Source: JAAYRG01 sp964643255 (lineage in GTDB: Bacteria; Bacillota; Clostridia; Lachnospirales; Lachnospiraceae). From it: a DNA stretch of 31,753 bases. The DNA is taken from contig CAZXSM010000015.1 of NCBI GenBank assembly GCA_964643255.1, positions 1 to 31,753 of the forward strand. Direction: 5' to 3'. Positions 1 through 7,216 of this stretch are shown in pieces (the first letter of the stretch is position 1; each line of letters opens with the position of its first letter). The notes under the pieces are model-generated. The model worked only from the letters and a program-made list of their open reading frames with translations. It searched no databases and had not been told where the DNA came from. A program made the position numbers and the translations under genes.

Positions 1-56
1 ATTAAAAAATATTTACTTTATTGTGTTAAAACGTCCTAGTAATAAAGTGAACTATG

Positions 57-65
57 TGATAAAAT
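57..65 (+). promoter_or_regulatory. Possible extended -10 promoter for glyA
   Basis: TG at 57-58 followed by TAAAAT at 60-65 gives an extended -10 element about 47 bases before the glyA start. No good -35 hexamer is seen at the right distance, so this is a weak prediction. Confidence 0.35.
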
Positions 66-111
66 ACAAAGAAAATATAAGAAAATATATTTATGGAGGA
101 AAGATAATTAT

Positions 112-1353
112 ATGTACTCATTTGATGAAATTAGGCAAGTAGATAAGGATATAGCAGATGCTGTAGCTAGTGAAGTAGAAAGACAACAAGATCACATTGA
201 ACTTATTGCATCAGAAAACTTTGTTAGTAAGGCAGTTATGGCGACTATGGGAAGTCCACTTACTAATAAATATGCTGAAGGATATCCAGGAAAAAGATAT
301 TATGGTGGATGTGAATTTGTAGATATAGTTGAGAATTTAGCAATAGAACGTGCAAAAGAGTTGTTTGATTGTACTTATGCAAATGTACAGCCACACTCTG
401 GTGCACAGGCAAACTTTGCAGTTTATTATGCACTATTAAAACCAGGGGATACCATTTTAGGTATGAACTTAGACCATGGTGGCCATTTAACCCATGGAAG
501 CCCGGCTAACATGTCTGGTGTTACATTTAACGTAGTGCCTTATGGTGTTGATGAAAACAGTTTTATTGATTACGATGAATTAAGGAAAATAGCTCATGAA
601 AGTAAGCCAAAGTTAATTGTAGCTGGGGCAAGTGCATATGCAAGAACGATTGATTTTAAGAAATTCAGACAAGTAGCGGATGAAGTTGGAGCATATTTGA
701 TGGTTGACATGGCTCACATTGCAGGTCTAGTGGCAACAGGTCATCACCCAAGTCCAATTCCATATGCACACGTGGTTACTTCAACTACACATAAGACCCT
801 TAGAGGACCTCGTGGTGGACTGATTTTATCCAGTGAAGAATTTGCTAAAGAGCATAAATTAAATAAAGCAGTATTCCCAGGTACTCAAGGTGGACCACTT
901 ATGCATGTAATAGCAGCTAAGGCTGTAGCCTTTAAAGAAGCTTTAGAGCCTTCTTTTAAAGAATACTCTAAACAAGTTATAGCTAATGCAAAAGCTCTTG
1001 CAAGTGGCTTACAAAAACGCGGTTTTGATATAGTATCAGGTGGTACAGATAACCACTTAATGCTTGTAGACTTAAGAAGTAAGAATGTAACAGGTAATGT
1101 TGCAGAAGAACTACTAGAGTCAGTGAATATAACTTGTAATAAAAACACAATCCCTGACGATCCTGAAAAACCAAGTGTAACAAGTGGAATTCGTTTAGGA
1201 ACTCCTGCCGTAACAAGTAGGGGAATGAATGAAGAAGATATGGATATAATAGCTGAAGCTATCCTTTTAAGCTTAGAAGACGTAGAAGCTAACAAGGAAA
1301 GGGTCCTATCAATGGTTAAAGAATTAAACGATAAATATCCTCTTCCCTACTAA
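112..1353 (+). CDS. glyA: Serine hydroxymethyltransferase
   Basis: Cytosolic PLP enzyme that interconverts serine plus tetrahydrofolate with glycine plus 5,10-methylene-tetrahydrofolate, the main source of one-carbon units for thymidylate, purines and methionine. The 413-residue length is normal for the bacterial enzyme. Visible family motifs are IELIASENF near residues 29-37, the substrate-loop YAEGYPGKRYYGG (54-66), and STTHKTLRGPRGG with the PLP-binding lysine at K228. The ATG is preceded by GGAGGA at 95-100, eleven bases upstream. It is monocistronic here: a strong bidirectional terminator follows, and the next gene to the right is on the other strand. The product, methylene-THF, is the substrate of the ThyA encoded at the other end of this window. 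Family assignment is essentially certain. Confidence 0.98.
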   Translation: MYSFDEIRQVDKDIADAVASEVERQQDHIELIASENFVSKAVMATMGSPLTNKYAEGYPGKRYYGGCEFVDIVENLAIERAKELFDCTYANVQPHSGAQANFAVYYALLKPGDTILGMNLDHGGHLTHGSPANMSGVTFNVVPYGVDENSFIDYDELRKIAHESKPKLIVAGASAYARTIDFKKFRQVADEVGAYLMVDMAHIAGLVATGHHPSPIPYAHVVTSTTHKTLRGPRGGLILSSEEFAKEHKLNKAVFPGTQGGPLMHVIAAKAVAFKEALEPSFKEYSKQVIANAKALASGLQKRGFDIVSGGTDNHLMLVDLRSKNVTGNVAEELLESVNITCNKNTIPDDPEKPSVTSGIRLGTPAVTSRGMNEEDMDIIAEAILLSLEDVEANKERVLSMVKELNDKYPLPY

Positions 1354-1367
1354 ATGTAGAGGTCGAT

Positions 1368-1402
1368 AAAAAAGCCGGTCAATCATCCTGACCGGCTTTT
1401 TT
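1368..1402. terminator. Bidirectional rho-independent terminator
   Basis: Perfect 11-bp stem AAAAGCCGGTC (1370-1380) / GACCGGCTTTT (1390-1400) with a 9-base loop. The flanks give a T-run on both strands, so it can end glyA from the left and the degV-microprotein transcript from the right. Confidence 0.93.
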
Positions 1403-1477
1403 GGCGACTTTGTTAATATTATTCCATAGATATTCATAAACATTAAATTAACTAACAGGAATATTTCTTTGTTAGAA

Positions 1478-1651
1478 TTAGAGATTGAGAGATTTGTGAT
1501 CTAGGAATTTGTTGAGAAGTTTGCTGCAGCAGACAATTGATATAATTATTACTGTAGTTATGCAAAGGAATTTCACGATATCTGCTACGTTGATTATTAG
1601 TTCAAAACGGTTTTCAGGTTTTTGCTTTTGATTGTTAGTTTGTAGGTTCAT
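1478..1651 (-). CDS. Hypothetical 57-residue single-pass membrane microprotein
   Basis: I do not recognise this protein. It is a complete small reading frame from ATG at 1651-1649 to TAA at 1480-1478. AAGGAGG (1659-1665 read on the minus strand) lies 7 bases before the ATG, one of the best ribosome binding sites in the window. The start is 23 bases after the degV stop, so the two are probably one transcript ending at the 1368-1402 terminator. The protein has a polar, charged N-terminus (MNLQTNNQKQKPENRFE), then one hydrophobic stretch (about residues 27-43, FLCITTVIIISIVCCSK) with three cysteines, and a short basic tail. The single membrane helix is a prediction from hydrophobicity. No signal-peptide cleavage site or lipobox is apparent. 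Function unknown; a role alongside DegV/fatty-acid handling is only a guess from position. Confidence 0.6.
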   Translation of the reverse strand: MNLQTNNQKQKPENRFELIINVADIVKFLCITTVIIISIVCCSKLLNKFLDHKSLNL

Positions 1652-1674
1652 ATAGTTACCTCCTTTTGAATCTT

Positions 1675-2559
1675 TTAAGCATCAAACTTTTTAATAAATC
1701 CAGCTCCTATTGCAGTTGGACCGGTGTTAGTTCCAATAGTTGCACCAATATGGCATTTTGGAAGAGAGATTGGTTTGCCTATTTCTTCTTCTAAGGCCTC
1801 TTGCAAAAATACTCGACCTTCTTCTCTAGTAAGACTTCCAGTTATAAAGTCATAGTCTTTATATGATTGGCAATTTTCTTTGAAATAATTCTTAATAAAT
1901 TCAACTATATAATTTAATGATTTTTTACTACCTCTTACATTGCATATTAAGTCTGTATTAGAATCATGAAGGCGTATCATGGGTTTTACTCTAAGGGCAT
2001 TTCCAGCAACTGAGGTTAATTTCCCAATTCTACCACCCCTATGTAAATAGTCCAAACTATCTACAGTAAATATGACTATACAGGTTTTCTTAAGTTCATT
2101 AATTTTGTCTGCAGTTTCTTCTAAGGACATTCCAGACTCCATCATTCGGGCAGCTTGATAGACAATTAGCCCTTGGCCACCAGTTGCCTGTTTAGAGTCG
2201 ATAACTACAATTTTTCTATCAGGATAATTTTCTAATAGGATTTCTGAGGCATTTATTGCTGATGTATATGAACCACTAAAGATCTGGTTTAAAGTAAAAC
2301 ATAAGATGTCGTAACCTTCTTTAAGAGTTGGTTCAAATCTATTAATATAATCAAAAACTGAAGGCATAGAAGTTTTAGGATAAATTGTCTTATCGGATAA
2401 TTTATTATAAAACTCTTCAATTGTTATAACTTCATTTTCTTTAAGAAATGTAGATTGGTCAAGAGTAATATAAAATGGGATTAGGCTTATACCATATTCA
2501 TCTAGCAAGGATTTTGGTAAATCACAAGATGAATCGCTAAAAATTTTAAATGTATTCAT
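1675..2559 (-). CDS. DegV family fatty-acid-binding protein (FakB-like)
   Basis: DegV/FakB proteins hold a single fatty acid and, with the kinase FakA, present it for phosphorylation so that it can enter phospholipid synthesis. The 294-residue length fits. Family marks visible are SDSSCDLP near residues 8-15, the FSGSYTSA ligand loop near 90-97, RGGRI around 174-178, and the C-terminal GTNTGPTAIGAGF that corresponds to the family's glycine-rich head-group site. The ATG at 2559 has only a weak AAGAAG as ribosome binding site. No fakA (DAK-domain kinase) is in the window, so the partner must lie elsewhere. It is followed closely by a small membrane-protein gene. The family is clear; the exact fatty-acid preference cannot be read from the sequence. 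Confidence 0.93.
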   Translation of the reverse strand: MNTFKIFSDSSCDLPKSLLDEYGISLIPFYITLDQSTFLKENEVITIEEFYNKLSDKTIYPKTSMPSVFDYINRFEPTLKEGYDILCFTLNQIFSGSYTSAINASEILLENYPDRKIVVIDSKQATGGQGLIVYQAARMMESGMSLEETADKINELKKTCIVIFTVDSLDYLHRGGRIGKLTSVAGNALRVKPMIRLHDSNTDLICNVRGSKKSLNYIVEFIKNYFKENCQSYKDYDFITGSLTREEGRVFLQEALEEEIGKPISLPKCHIGATIGTNTGPTAIGAGFIKKFDA

Positions 2560-2592
2560 AATGACTTCTTCTTAATTCTAGTATTAATAAAA

Positions 2593-2601
2593 AGTATATC
2601 A
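2593..2601 (-). promoter_or_regulatory. Extended -10 promoter for degV
   Basis: On the minus strand TGATATACT (extended -10, TATACT at 2598-2593) stands about 33 bases before the degV start. The -35 region is poor (TGGTTA at 17-base spacing). Confidence 0.45.
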
Positions 2602-2721
2602 TCTATTTGATTAAGTAACCATAATAAAAATATAAAATTTTGCTTACTTTAATATAATATTTGGCTAAAGATATGAGGAATCTAAAGAAAATAGGAATAA
2701 TGCGACCTGGAAGAGGATTTG

Positions 2722-2750
2722 TTGTAGAAGTTATTTCAATATGATATACT
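2722..2750 (+). promoter_or_regulatory. Sigma-A-type promoter for topB
   Basis: TTGTAG (2722-2727), 17-base spacer, TATACT (2745-2750) preceded by TGA, giving an extended -10. The element is about 78 bases before the topB start and back to back with the degV promoter. Confidence 0.55.
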
Positions 2751-2827
2751 TTCCCTATACTTATTTCTATTAATAAAAGTAAAATTAATAAAATGAAGTA
2801 GATACACTATTGAAAGTTGGTTATTAA

Positions 2828-4912
2828 ATGGCTAAAAATCTATACATATCTGAGAAACCAAGTGTTGCAAGGGAATTTGCAAATGCTTTAAAGGAAAAAT
2901 TCAAGAATAATGACGGGTATATGGAGTCTGATAATTCTATAATCACTTGGTGTGTGGGGCATTTGGTTACTATGAGTTATCCAGATGCTTACAATCCTAA
3001 ATACAAAAAATGGAGACAAGAAGATCTTCCATTTCTTCCAGAAGAATTCCGATACGAAGTAATTCCAAGGGTTAAAAAACAATTTAATATAGTAAAGAGA
3101 CAACTAAACAGGGATGATATAGATATAATATATGTATGTACAGACTCAGGAAGAGAAGGAGAGTATATATATCGCCTAGTTGACCAAATGGCTAAGGTTC
3201 CAAAGGACATGGAAAAACGTCGTGTTTGGATTGATTCTCAAACAGAAGATGAAATCCTAAGAGGAATTCGTGAAGCTAAGCCTTTGTCTGATTACGATAA
3301 TTTGTCAGACTCAGCATATCTACGAGCCAAGGAAGATTACTTAATGGGGATAAATTTTTCGAGAGTTTTGTCTATTAAGTATGGTTCTCAACTTAATGGT
3401 TATTTGAATACTAAAAAGTATTCTGGAATATCAGTAGGTAGAGTAATGACTTGTGTTCTAGGTATGGTAGTAAAAAGAGAAATAGAAATAAGACAATTTG
3501 TAAAGACACCCTTTTACAGAGTTAACAGTAAGTTTATATACTCAGGTCAAGAATTTGAAGGAGAGTTTAAAGCAGTAGAAGGCTCTAAATATTTTAACTC
3601 ACCTGTCCTTTATAAAGATAATGGTTTTAAAGAACTTCCAGTAGCACAAAACTTTATAAAAGAATTGTTAGGAAGTATTCCAAATTTCAAGGAAACTGTG
3701 GAAAGAAATAAAAAGACCTATACATGTCAAGTTCCACCAGAAGATGATAAACAAGCCTTAATATCATCTTTGGAGAAAAGGAAGGAAAGAAAAAACCCAC
3801 CATTATTATATAACCTGGCAGAGTTACAAAATGAATGTTCAAAAATATTTAAAATTAATCCAGACCAAACCCTCCAGGTGGTTCAAGAATTGTATGAGAA
3901 GAAGTTGGTAACATATCCACGAACAGATGCCAGAGTATTATCAAAGGCTGTTAGTAAGGAAATTAATAAAAACCTACAAGGATTAACAAAGTATGTATAT
4001 GGGTCAGATTACGCTAAAGAAATCTTAGAAAAAGGCATGTATAAAAATCTTGACAAGACTAGATATGTTGATGATAAGAAAATCACAGACCACTATGCAA
4101 TTATACCTACAGGTCAAGGCTTGAATGCACTAAACTCTCTTCAATCTACTAGTAAGCATGTGTATGAACTTATAGTTAGAAGATTTTTAGCTATATTTTA
4201 TCCTCCTACAATCCATAGGAGAATTAATATTACAGCCCAAATAGATAAGGAAAGTTTCTTTAGTTCCTTTAAAGTACTTGAAGATGAAGGTTATCTAAAA
4301 ATAATGAACAACTCATTTCAAAGAGATAAAAATGCTAACAAAACAAGTGAAGAAGAGGACGAGGGCGAGGAAGATAAAAGTGATGGAGATGAAAACTTAC
4401 TTGAAGTTATAAAAAGCCTAAAAAAGGGAATGTATGTAGATGTTAAGGCTTTCAATATAAAAGAAGGGGAAACATCTCCACCTAGAAGATATAATTCAGG
4501 TTCTTTGATTTTAGCTATGGAAAATGCAGGGCAGTTAATAGAGGATGAAGAACTTAGAGCTCAGATTAAAGGTAGTGGAATTGGAACTAGTGCAACAAGA
4601 GCAGAAATTCTAAAGAAGTTAAATAAGATTAATTATTTGAAACTTAATAAAAAGACACAAATTGTCACACCTACACAAATGGGTGAAATGATTTATCTTA
4701 TAGTTGCATTATCCATTCGGTCTTTGTTGAATCCTGAACTTACCGCAAGTTGGGAAAAAGGACTAACTTATGTTGAAGAGGGATCCACTACAGAAGAAGA
4801 GTATATGGCTATATTAGAGGAGTTTGTTACTCGCAATACAAATAATGTAAAGAAATCAAATATTAGTGGTAAATTGAATAAATATTTTGATTATATAGCA
4901 CAATTTTATTAA
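2828..4912 (+). CDS. topB: DNA topoisomerase III
   Basis: Type IA topoisomerase that passes single DNA strands to decatenate replication and recombination intermediates. The N-terminal Toprim domain starts with LYISEKPSVAREFA (residues 5-18) and contains CTDSGREGE near 101-109. The active-site tyrosine is Y363 in TYPRTD. The length (694) is slightly below the usual 700-730 residues for Gram-positive TopB, and there is no cysteine-rich zinc-finger tail after the core. A very acidic, low-complexity insert sits near residues 502-523 (SEEEDEGEEDKSDGDEN). The ATG at 2828 has no convincing ribosome binding site, but it gives the canonical TopB N-terminus. The next gene follows after 20 bases and is probably co-transcribed. 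Confidence 0.96.
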   Translation: MAKNLYISEKPSVAREFANALKEKFKNNDGYMESDNSIITWCVGHLVTMSYPDAYNPKYKKWRQEDLPFLPEEFRYEVIPRVKKQFNIVKRQLNRDDIDIIYVCTDSGREGEYIYRLVDQMAKVPKDMEKRRVWIDSQTEDEILRGIREAKPLSDYDNLSDSAYLRAKEDYLMGINFSRVLSIKYGSQLNGYLNTKKYSGISVGRVMTCVLGMVVKREIEIRQFVKTPFYRVNSKFIYSGQEFEGEFKAVEGSKYFNSPVLYKDNGFKELPVAQNFIKELLGSIPNFKETVERNKKTYTCQVPPEDDKQALISSLEKRKERKNPPLLYNLAELQNECSKIFKINPDQTLQVVQELYEKKLVTYPRTDARVLSKAVSKEINKNLQGLTKYVYGSDYAKEILEKGMYKNLDKTRYVDDKKITDHYAIIPTGQGLNALNSLQSTSKHVYELIVRRFLAIFYPPTIHRRINITAQIDKESFFSSFKVLEDEGYLKIMNNSFQRDKNANKTSEEEDEGEEDKSDGDENLLEVIKSLKKGMYVDVKAFNIKEGETSPPRRYNSGSLILAMENAGQLIEDEELRAQIKGSGIGTSATRAEILKKLNKINYLKLNKKTQIVTPTQMGEMIYLIVALSIRSLLNPELTASWEKGLTYVEEGSTTEEEYMAILEEFVTRNTNNVKKSNISGKLNKYFDYIAQFY

Positions 4913-4932
4913 AATGTTAAGGAGATAATATA

Positions 4933-5601
4933 ATGAATGAAAACTTACAAGTTCAAAACCTGTATGATAAAACACAGACTATAGCAAGTAAGCTGTTTGT
5001 GGATGGAACTTATCCTTGGGAGATATTAAGCCAGATAAACCAGTTTATATTGGAACGAGGGCCAACTCTTCCCCAAGAAGAATATGATAAAATAGGTGAT
5101 GATATATGGATAGCAAAGAGTGCCACAGTTGCTAAAAGTGCAAGTATTAATGGGCCAGCAATTATAGATAAGAATACAGAAATACGCCACTGCGCATTTA
5201 TTAGAGGCAATGCAATAGTAGGTCAGGGCTCAGTTGTTGGTAATTCAACAGAACTTAAGAATGTTATATTATTTAATAATGTCCAAGTACCTCACTATAA
5301 CTATGTTGGAGACTCCATATTAGGTTATAAGGCTCATATGGGGGCAGGTTCTATTACTTCTAATGTTAAGTCTGATAAAAGCTTAGTGACAATAAATAAT
5401 TCTGGTGACAAGATACCTACAAATCTAAAAAAGGTAGGGGCTCTAATGGGAGATTATGTAGAAATTGGATGTAACGCAGTATTAAATCCAGGAAGTGTTA
5501 TAGGCAGAAACTCTTCAATATATCCTCTTTCTATGGTTAGGGGAGTAATTCCAGAAAACTCAATATACAAAAAGATGGATGTAATAACATCTAAAGAATG
5601 A
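4933..5601 (+). CDS. Left-handed beta-helix acyltransferase-like protein related to the GlmU C-terminal domain
   Basis: A 222-residue protein built of hexapeptide repeats (for example from about residue 60: IAKSATVAKSASINGPAIIDKN) that fold into a left-handed beta-helix. The stretch PHYNYVGDSILG with H121 and MGAGSITSN downstream matches the acetyl-transfer site of GlmU (its catalytic histidine followed by YVGD and IGAGT). However, the nucleotidyltransferase half of GlmU is missing, so it cannot make UDP-GlcNAc alone. Such proteins are often labelled UDP-N-acetylglucosamine pyrophosphorylase in Clostridia, which is misleading. AAGGAG at 4919-4924 is 8 bases before the ATG; the gene follows topB by 20 bases. 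A sugar-phosphate or sugar-nucleotide N-acetyltransferase is the best guess; the substrate is not known. Confidence 0.8.
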   Translation: MNENLQVQNLYDKTQTIASKLFVDGTYPWEILSQINQFILERGPTLPQEEYDKIGDDIWIAKSATVAKSASINGPAIIDKNTEIRHCAFIRGNAIVGQGSVVGNSTELKNVILFNNVQVPHYNYVGDSILGYKAHMGAGSITSNVKSDKSLVTINNSGDKIPTNLKKVGALMGDYVEIGCNAVLNPGSVIGRNSSIYPLSMVRGVIPENSIYKKMDVITSKE

Positions 5602-5660
5602 ATTAGGGTTTAAGTAAATTAATACAGAAAAGAAAAAGTTGATTTTAATATAATAAGAAT

Positions 5661-5700
5661 AAATGAAGGAGCAGGAAGCTTTAATCCTACTCCTTCATTT
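5661..5700. terminator. Bidirectional hairpin terminator between converging genes
   Basis: AAATGAAGGAG-C-AGGA (5661-5676) pairs with TCCT-A-CTCCTTCATTT (5685-5700) with one mismatch and an 8-base loop. It lies between the plus-strand beta-helix gene and the minus-strand GAF-domain gene. Confidence 0.85.
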
Positions 5701-5728
5701 ATTCTTTGTCATTAGAGATTAATATTAC

Positions 5729-6232
5729 CTAATATGAAAAGTTAGGAAAATCTAAAGATTCTTCTAAGATCCTTACAATCCCCTCTAGACCTTCCTTATC
5801 TTGGTCATCAAACCGGTTTAGGCTAGGGCTGTCAACATCTAAAACACCTATAACCTTATCATCACAATATATAGGCACAACAATTTCTGATAATGAAGCG
5901 CTGTCGCATGCTATATGGCCTGGGAACTGGTGAACATCAGGAACAAGAATGGTTTCACCTTTTTCATAACTTGTGCCACATACACCCTTACCAAAGGCTA
6001 TATGAACACATGCAACTTTTCCTTGAAAGGGGCCAAGTAATAGTTCATTTTCATGAACTAGATAGAAACCTAGCCAGTTAACATCATCTAATGCATCGTA
6101 TAGAAGTGCACTTGTATTACTTAGACCTGCTATTACATGAGACTCATCTTCTAATAGAGCTACAAGTTGTTTTTGTAAAAGTGAATATAATTCCGATTTA
6201 TTCTGATTATGATTATTATTTGTATTTTTCAT
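5729..6232 (-). CDS. Free methionine-(R)-sulfoxide reductase (GAF-domain fRMsr)
   Basis: Reduces free methionine-R-sulfoxide to methionine, part of oxidative-damage repair. It is a single GAF domain of 167 residues. The family's three cysteines are all present: C75 (KVACVHI), C85 (GKGVCGT) and C109 (GHIACDS). Their spacing of 10 and 24 equals that of the E. coli enzyme (84, 94, 118 as I recall), so it should be catalytically competent. GPFQGK, VPDVHQFPGH and SEIVVPI around them are also typical. AAAGGGAG stands 7 bases before the ATG. The gene is divergent from the ABC exporter and its transcript meets the plus-strand one at the bidirectional terminator near 5680. It needs a reductant such as thioredoxin. 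Confident in the family and activity. Confidence 0.9.
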   Translation of the reverse strand: MKNTNNNHNQNKSELYSLLQKQLVALLEDESHVIAGLSNTSALLYDALDDVNWLGFYLVHENELLLGPFQGKVACVHIAFGKGVCGTSYEKGETILVPDVHQFPGHIACDSASLSEIVVPIYCDDKVIGVLDVDSPSLNRFDDQDKEGLEGIVRILEESLDFPNFSY

Positions 6233-6248
6233 AAAAAACTCCCTTTAT

Positions 6249-6278
6249 TTGTTAAGTGTACTAAATTAATGGTATAAT
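6249..6278 (+). promoter_or_regulatory. Promoter for the ABC exporter operon
   Basis: TTGTTA (6249-6254), 18-base spacer, TATAAT (6273-6278), 45 bases before the ATP-binding-protein start. Confidence 0.6.
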
Positions 6279-6322
6279 ATATAAAATAAGTATAGAGTCA
6301 TTATAGTTATAGGAGGTAGGGT

Positions 6323-7216
6323 ATGTCAATTATAGAAATGAGAAATGTTAGTAAAAGTTTTGGTAAGGTTTTAGCTTTAGACCAAGTGGACTTAAGTGTA
6401 GAAAAAGGTGATATATACGGTTTTATAGGACCAAATGGTGCAGGAAAAACTACTACCATACGTGTCTTATTGGGAATAATTAAGGCCAATGAAGGTAAAG
6501 CCAAAGTATTTGGTAAGGATGCATGGAAGGACTCAGTTGAAATACATAAAAACTTAGCCTATGTCCCTGGAGACGTGAATTTATGGCCAAATCTTACAGG
6601 GGGAGAAGTTATTGATTTATTTGTAAGACTACGTGGGTCTAATAACAAAAGTAAAAGACAAGAGTTAATAGATAGGTTTCAACTAGACCCTTCTAAAAAG
6701 TGCAGAACCTATTCAAAGGGTAATAGACAAAAGGTGGCACTTATAGCGGCCCTTGCATCAGATGTTGACTTATACATATTAGATGAGCCTACTTCAGGAC
6801 TTGATCCCTTGATGGAAAGAGTATTTGTAGAATATATGATGGAAGCAAAAGCAGCAGGAAAAACCATCCTTCTTTCAAGTCATATATTATCTGAAGTAGA
6901 TAAGTTATGTAACAAAGTTAGTATTATTAGGGAAGGTAAGATTATTGAATCAGGAAAATTAAGTGAACTTCGCCATTTAACTAGAACAAGTATGAGAATT
7001 CAAACTAAGAAACCTATAGAAGGACTTCATAAATTAGATGGAGTATATAATATCAAAGAAGAAGGAGAGTCTGTGGTCTTACAAGTTGACCAAAGGGACA
7101 TGGATAAGCTTATAAAACATATAAGTGACTATGGAGTTACTCATCTAGAAAGTATTCCCCCAACTTTAGAAGATTTGTTTATGAGCCATTATATGGATAA
7201 TGGGGGTGAAGATTAA
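6323..7216 (+). CDS. ABC transporter ATP-binding protein (ABC-2 exporter type)
   Basis: Cytoplasmic ATPase that would drive the permease encoded next to it. In order: Walker A GPNGAGKT (36-43), a signature motif in the variant form YSKGNRQKV (130-138) instead of LSGGQ, Walker B YILDEPTSGLD (151-161), and the H-loop histidine H187 in SSHILSEVD. The degenerate signature is common in CcmA/DrrA-type exporters, so I do not read it as inactivation. AGGAGG at 6311-6316 sits 6 bases before the ATG. The stop codon overlaps the permease start by one base (TAATG), so translation is probably coupled. No TetR, MarR or two-component regulator accompanies the pair here. Substrate is not predictable. Confidence 0.93.
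   Translation: MSIIEMRNVSKSFGKVLALDQVDLSVEKGDIYGFIGPNGAGKTTTIRVLLGIIKANEGKAKVFGKDAWKDSVEIHKNLAYVPGDVNLWPNLTGGEVIDLFVRLRGSNNKSKRQELIDRFQLDPSKKCRTYSKGNRQKVALIAALASDVDLYILDEPTSGLDPLMERVFVEYMMEAKAAGKTILLSSHILSEVDKLCNKVSIIREGKIIESGKLSELRHLTRTSMRIQTKKPIEGLHKLDGVYNIKEEGESVVLQVDQRDMDKLIKHISDYGVTHLESIPPTLEDLFMSHYMDNGGED

Noticed and set aside
1..111. Glycine or folate riboswitch before glyA
   Set aside because: The leader is short, very AT-rich, and shows no conserved aptamer core.
885..1295. 136-residue open frame antisense to glyA
   Set aside because: It lies wholly within glyA on the other strand, lacks a ribosome binding site and has no recognisable motif; a shadow of codon bias.
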